NCBI RefSeq assembly: GCF_022539665.2
Contig: NC_081340.1
Span: forward strand, 8,059,357 to 8,123,356
Length of the DNA stretch: 64,000 nt
DNA from: Daphnia carinata
Lineage: Eukaryota > Arthropoda > Branchiopoda > Diplostraca > Daphniidae
Direction of reading: 5' to 3'
Below, piece after piece: positions 61,782 through 64,000 of the stretch; position 1 is the stretch's first letter; every line of letters starts with the position of its first letter. The position numbers were made by a program, and so were the translations under genes. The notes beneath the pieces were generated by a model that was not told the origin of the DNA, did no database searches, and was given only the letters and a program-made list of their open reading frames with translations.

Positions 61782-63700
61782 GTCTTGTTCTTTCTTCTTT
61801 CCTTTTTCCTTGAAAAGACGGTGCCAGCTTTCTCCGTCTGCGCACTACTGAATCCGCATCTCAATGGTTGCAACTAACCCCCCCACCCGAAAACTGTTGC
61901 AGAAAAGAAGCAAACCAGGAACGTCCTGTTATTGTCATCACGACACGGACACGGACACGGACGCGCACGCGCACGCGTACAGCTGGTGTGAATTACTTTG
62001 GTTTTTCCAATTCCAAAGAAGAAGGCAACTTGTATTGGCCGAGTTACCCACATGTTCTCTATCTATAGCGTTTAATTCAATCGACTTCATTGGCGGATGT
62101 AAAGGGCCAACATTTGCGAACGCTAGCTGTCGTGCAAACGCGGCACGTGGCAAATATAAAAGTAGGCTATACGGGAGTTGTGTTTTCAGAATAAGACATT
62201 GACGAGTTGCTTTTTTGCGATATGTAGGTCTATCGTTAAGCGTTAACCTGTAGCAATAAAATTGCGGACCTTGACGAGAGCAAATAGGCAAGACAAGTCG
62301 TGTATGCCAACACCACTTTCTCTGCGCTGCCGACATAAATGGCGCGATGACCAAACAAATGCCAAAGTGCAATCCACTGTCGGCGCTGCTCGTTTGGCAG
62401 GTGCGCGCATCGCTTGTTCGTCCCTGTTTCATCGCATTTCGCTAATCTAATGTAGACAAATGAGATTCAAACAAAGTAAATAACGATGGGAACAGAAGTG
62501 TCGCACACATATATATGGCCAATAAAACGTGCAGATGGCAAAAAGATGGACTCGACTTTCGAACGAGTCGGACATGAGTGCACACCCATTACCGTGAAAA
62601 ATGAGTCAAAAAAAAAAAATTGCAGACATTACGATGCTGTTTCGACGTCACAGAGACCCTACATGGGGATGCTCGAGCATGTTGTGCATTAAACAATGCC
62701 CTACCGTACTTTCACAACCTTTATTCTCCGGTGACAATGAATCTCGTTGCGATAGAGGGGCGGAAAAGAACTCGCACGTACACGGACAGAAACGTCGAGT
62801 TTACTTGAGCTGAAAATGTTTGTGTTTATCCACGAGTGGCCTCGTCGGATGCGGACAGCCCTGTGCCATTGTGACGTTGGCGTACGTCACTGACCAGGTC
62901 TGGTATTCGATACGAGGCAAAGCGCTGGACTAATAGAGAGTCTTGACTGCAGTGTGCCAAAGGCGACGGTCTTCATCCTCTTCGCCCAGGGTGTGGAATG
63001 AAGGGAGAGAAAACGGTGTCTGTGGAACGGGGCGAGTGGCAGTCGAGATTTGCCCAATCACGTTGATGCTGCGTGACAGCAGTCATGATCATCATTCATC
63101 ATCATGCAAAACGTGTGATGAAGACGGAGCAAAAGCAAGTTTGCAGTACTCTTCGGTACCAGGATAAAAACAACATTTCAATTTTCAAACAAAACAAAAA
63201 AAAATGAGATTCGTTATTCCGCGTGTTCTACTTTTGCCTACGTCCGCAGGTGTCGCTATCTCACTGCCCTGCCACTACCGTCATCCGACGTCATTCCCTT
63301 TTTTTTTTTTCTCTCCTTTTTTTCTCCTTTTTTTCTTTCTTTATTCTCGTTTTGGCTTGCGCTTTTTTCGGCCACTTTTCGTTCTCTCGTACCTTCTTCT
63401 ATTGAATTGCTTTTTTTGCCTCCGCAGCCAACGTGTATAGCCTCGTTCTGCACCTCCTGCTTTGCTACAACAAACATCGGAGGGAGGAGCTCTGTTTCAC
63501 ACTTCACCTGCGCCACGCAGCCAGCAATGCTACGTCGCTCTTAAGCGAGTGCGCAAGTCTATAAAGTCTATAAAGAAAAGGAAAAGAAAAAGAAAAAGAA
63601 AAAAGAGAATTCCCGCTTGCGCCAGGCCGAGCTCCTCTGCCGCCGTTTTCGGTTGTTGGGCTGCAATTCGCTCGTCAGCTCAGGAAGAGAACGACAGCGT
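55958..63700. other. long intergenic or intronic stretch with simple repeats, no supported gene
   Basis: Features seen are a 26-A run (56139-56164), A runs (57237-57258, 57291-57309), a CTG triplet run (57742-57768), T run of 41 (58641-58681), A and T runs (59269-59288; 59338-59367), a CGT run (59923-59938), A run (61528-61546), A run (61644-61668), T run (61757-61781), and a GGACAC/GCGCAC minisatellite (61942-61977). Open frames at 56557-56877 (minus), 57323-57505 (minus) and 60901-61413 (plus) have no domain or splice support that I can defend. Confidence 0.45.
58641..58681 (+). repeat. 41-nt poly(T) tract
   Basis: Uninterrupted T run, the longest homopolymer in the window. It may be the poly(A) tail of a retroposed sequence on the minus strand, but no retroposed body is evident beside it, or a slippage product. 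Confidence 0.9.
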
Positions 63701-63705
63701 GCGCG

Positions 63706-63760
63706 ACGGCTATAAGACCAACAGGTCCGGCTTTCCTTACTGACCATTCCATTTCATCTC
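63706..63760 (+). promoter_or_regulatory. possible TATA promoter at the right edge
   Basis: GGCTATAAGA at about 63708-63717 is followed about 30 nt later by a pyrimidine-rich ACTGACCATTCC segment. A TCAGTATC initiator-like site lies at about 63835. The arrangement resembles the promoter of unit A, so a plus-strand gene may begin here and continue past the window. Support is weak. Confidence 0.3.
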
Positions 63761-64000
63761 CGACTGGGCACGCACGTTCCAGCCTGTTCCAGCTATCCAG
63801 TGATGGTTTAGTCTGCCCCCTTCTCGAAGTCTGTCAGTATCAAAGCTTCCAATCTTCGCAACAAACAAAGTGTCTATTCAAATCGTAGGCAGCGCTTCGT
63901 TTTGTTTTGTTTTTTCTTCTTTTTAACCGAGACGCAATAAAAACAAAAACAAAAACGACAACGGAAAAAAAAAAGGAAAAGTTTGAAAACAAAACAAAAA

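Overview
The window is eukaryotic and looks arthropod, most likely a small crustacean of the Daphnia type. This is inference: the genes are split by short GT-AG introns (mostly 60-90 nt), core promoters pair a TATA box with an arthropod TCAGT-type initiator about 30 nt downstream, and the largest gene has the arthropod obscurin/UNC-89 layout with two C-terminal kinase domains.

The left half (about 2.2-34.1 kb, + strand) is a giant-muscle-protein locus. Unit A (2663-13618, two huge exons, 3616 aa) encodes a unique N-terminus, about 30 short F-V-P-G-Q type repeats, 20 tandem Ig domains in a higher-order repeat, and a Ser/Arg-rich tail ending in TGA. Unit B (16292-34112, 33 exons, every splice phase consistent, 3722 aa) is obscurin: RhoGEF (DH) and PH, about 18 Ig, FnIII, two Ig, kinase 1, Ig, FnIII, kinase 2. 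Kinase 1 has lost the HRD aspartate; kinase 2 keeps it. The unit A Ig array is most similar to two Ig domains inside unit B, so the array probably arose by copying from the same locus. Whether A and B are one gene or two is not settled by the sequence.

From 34.1 to 47.8 kb the DNA is AT-rich and repeat-laden. It holds a broken vasa-like DEAD-box helicase, a broken Lys/Ala-rich protein remnant, a hypothetical coiled-coil gene on the minus strand, and the most unusual non-coding structure: a 2 kb inverted repeat (arms 41240-41980 and 42494-43205) around a spacer of three tRNA-like modules in -,-,+ orientation. A diverged copy with the same order and spacing lies at 34.6-35.4 kb.

From 47.8 to 54.2 kb, minus strand, are two gene models with consistent phases: a 151 aa small secreted protein, and a 14-exon secreted animal haem peroxidase (1175 aa) with an unusual C-terminal extension. 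From 54.2 kb to the end I see one isolated possible first exon (minus strand), simple repeats and long homopolymers, and a possible promoter at the right edge, but no complete gene.
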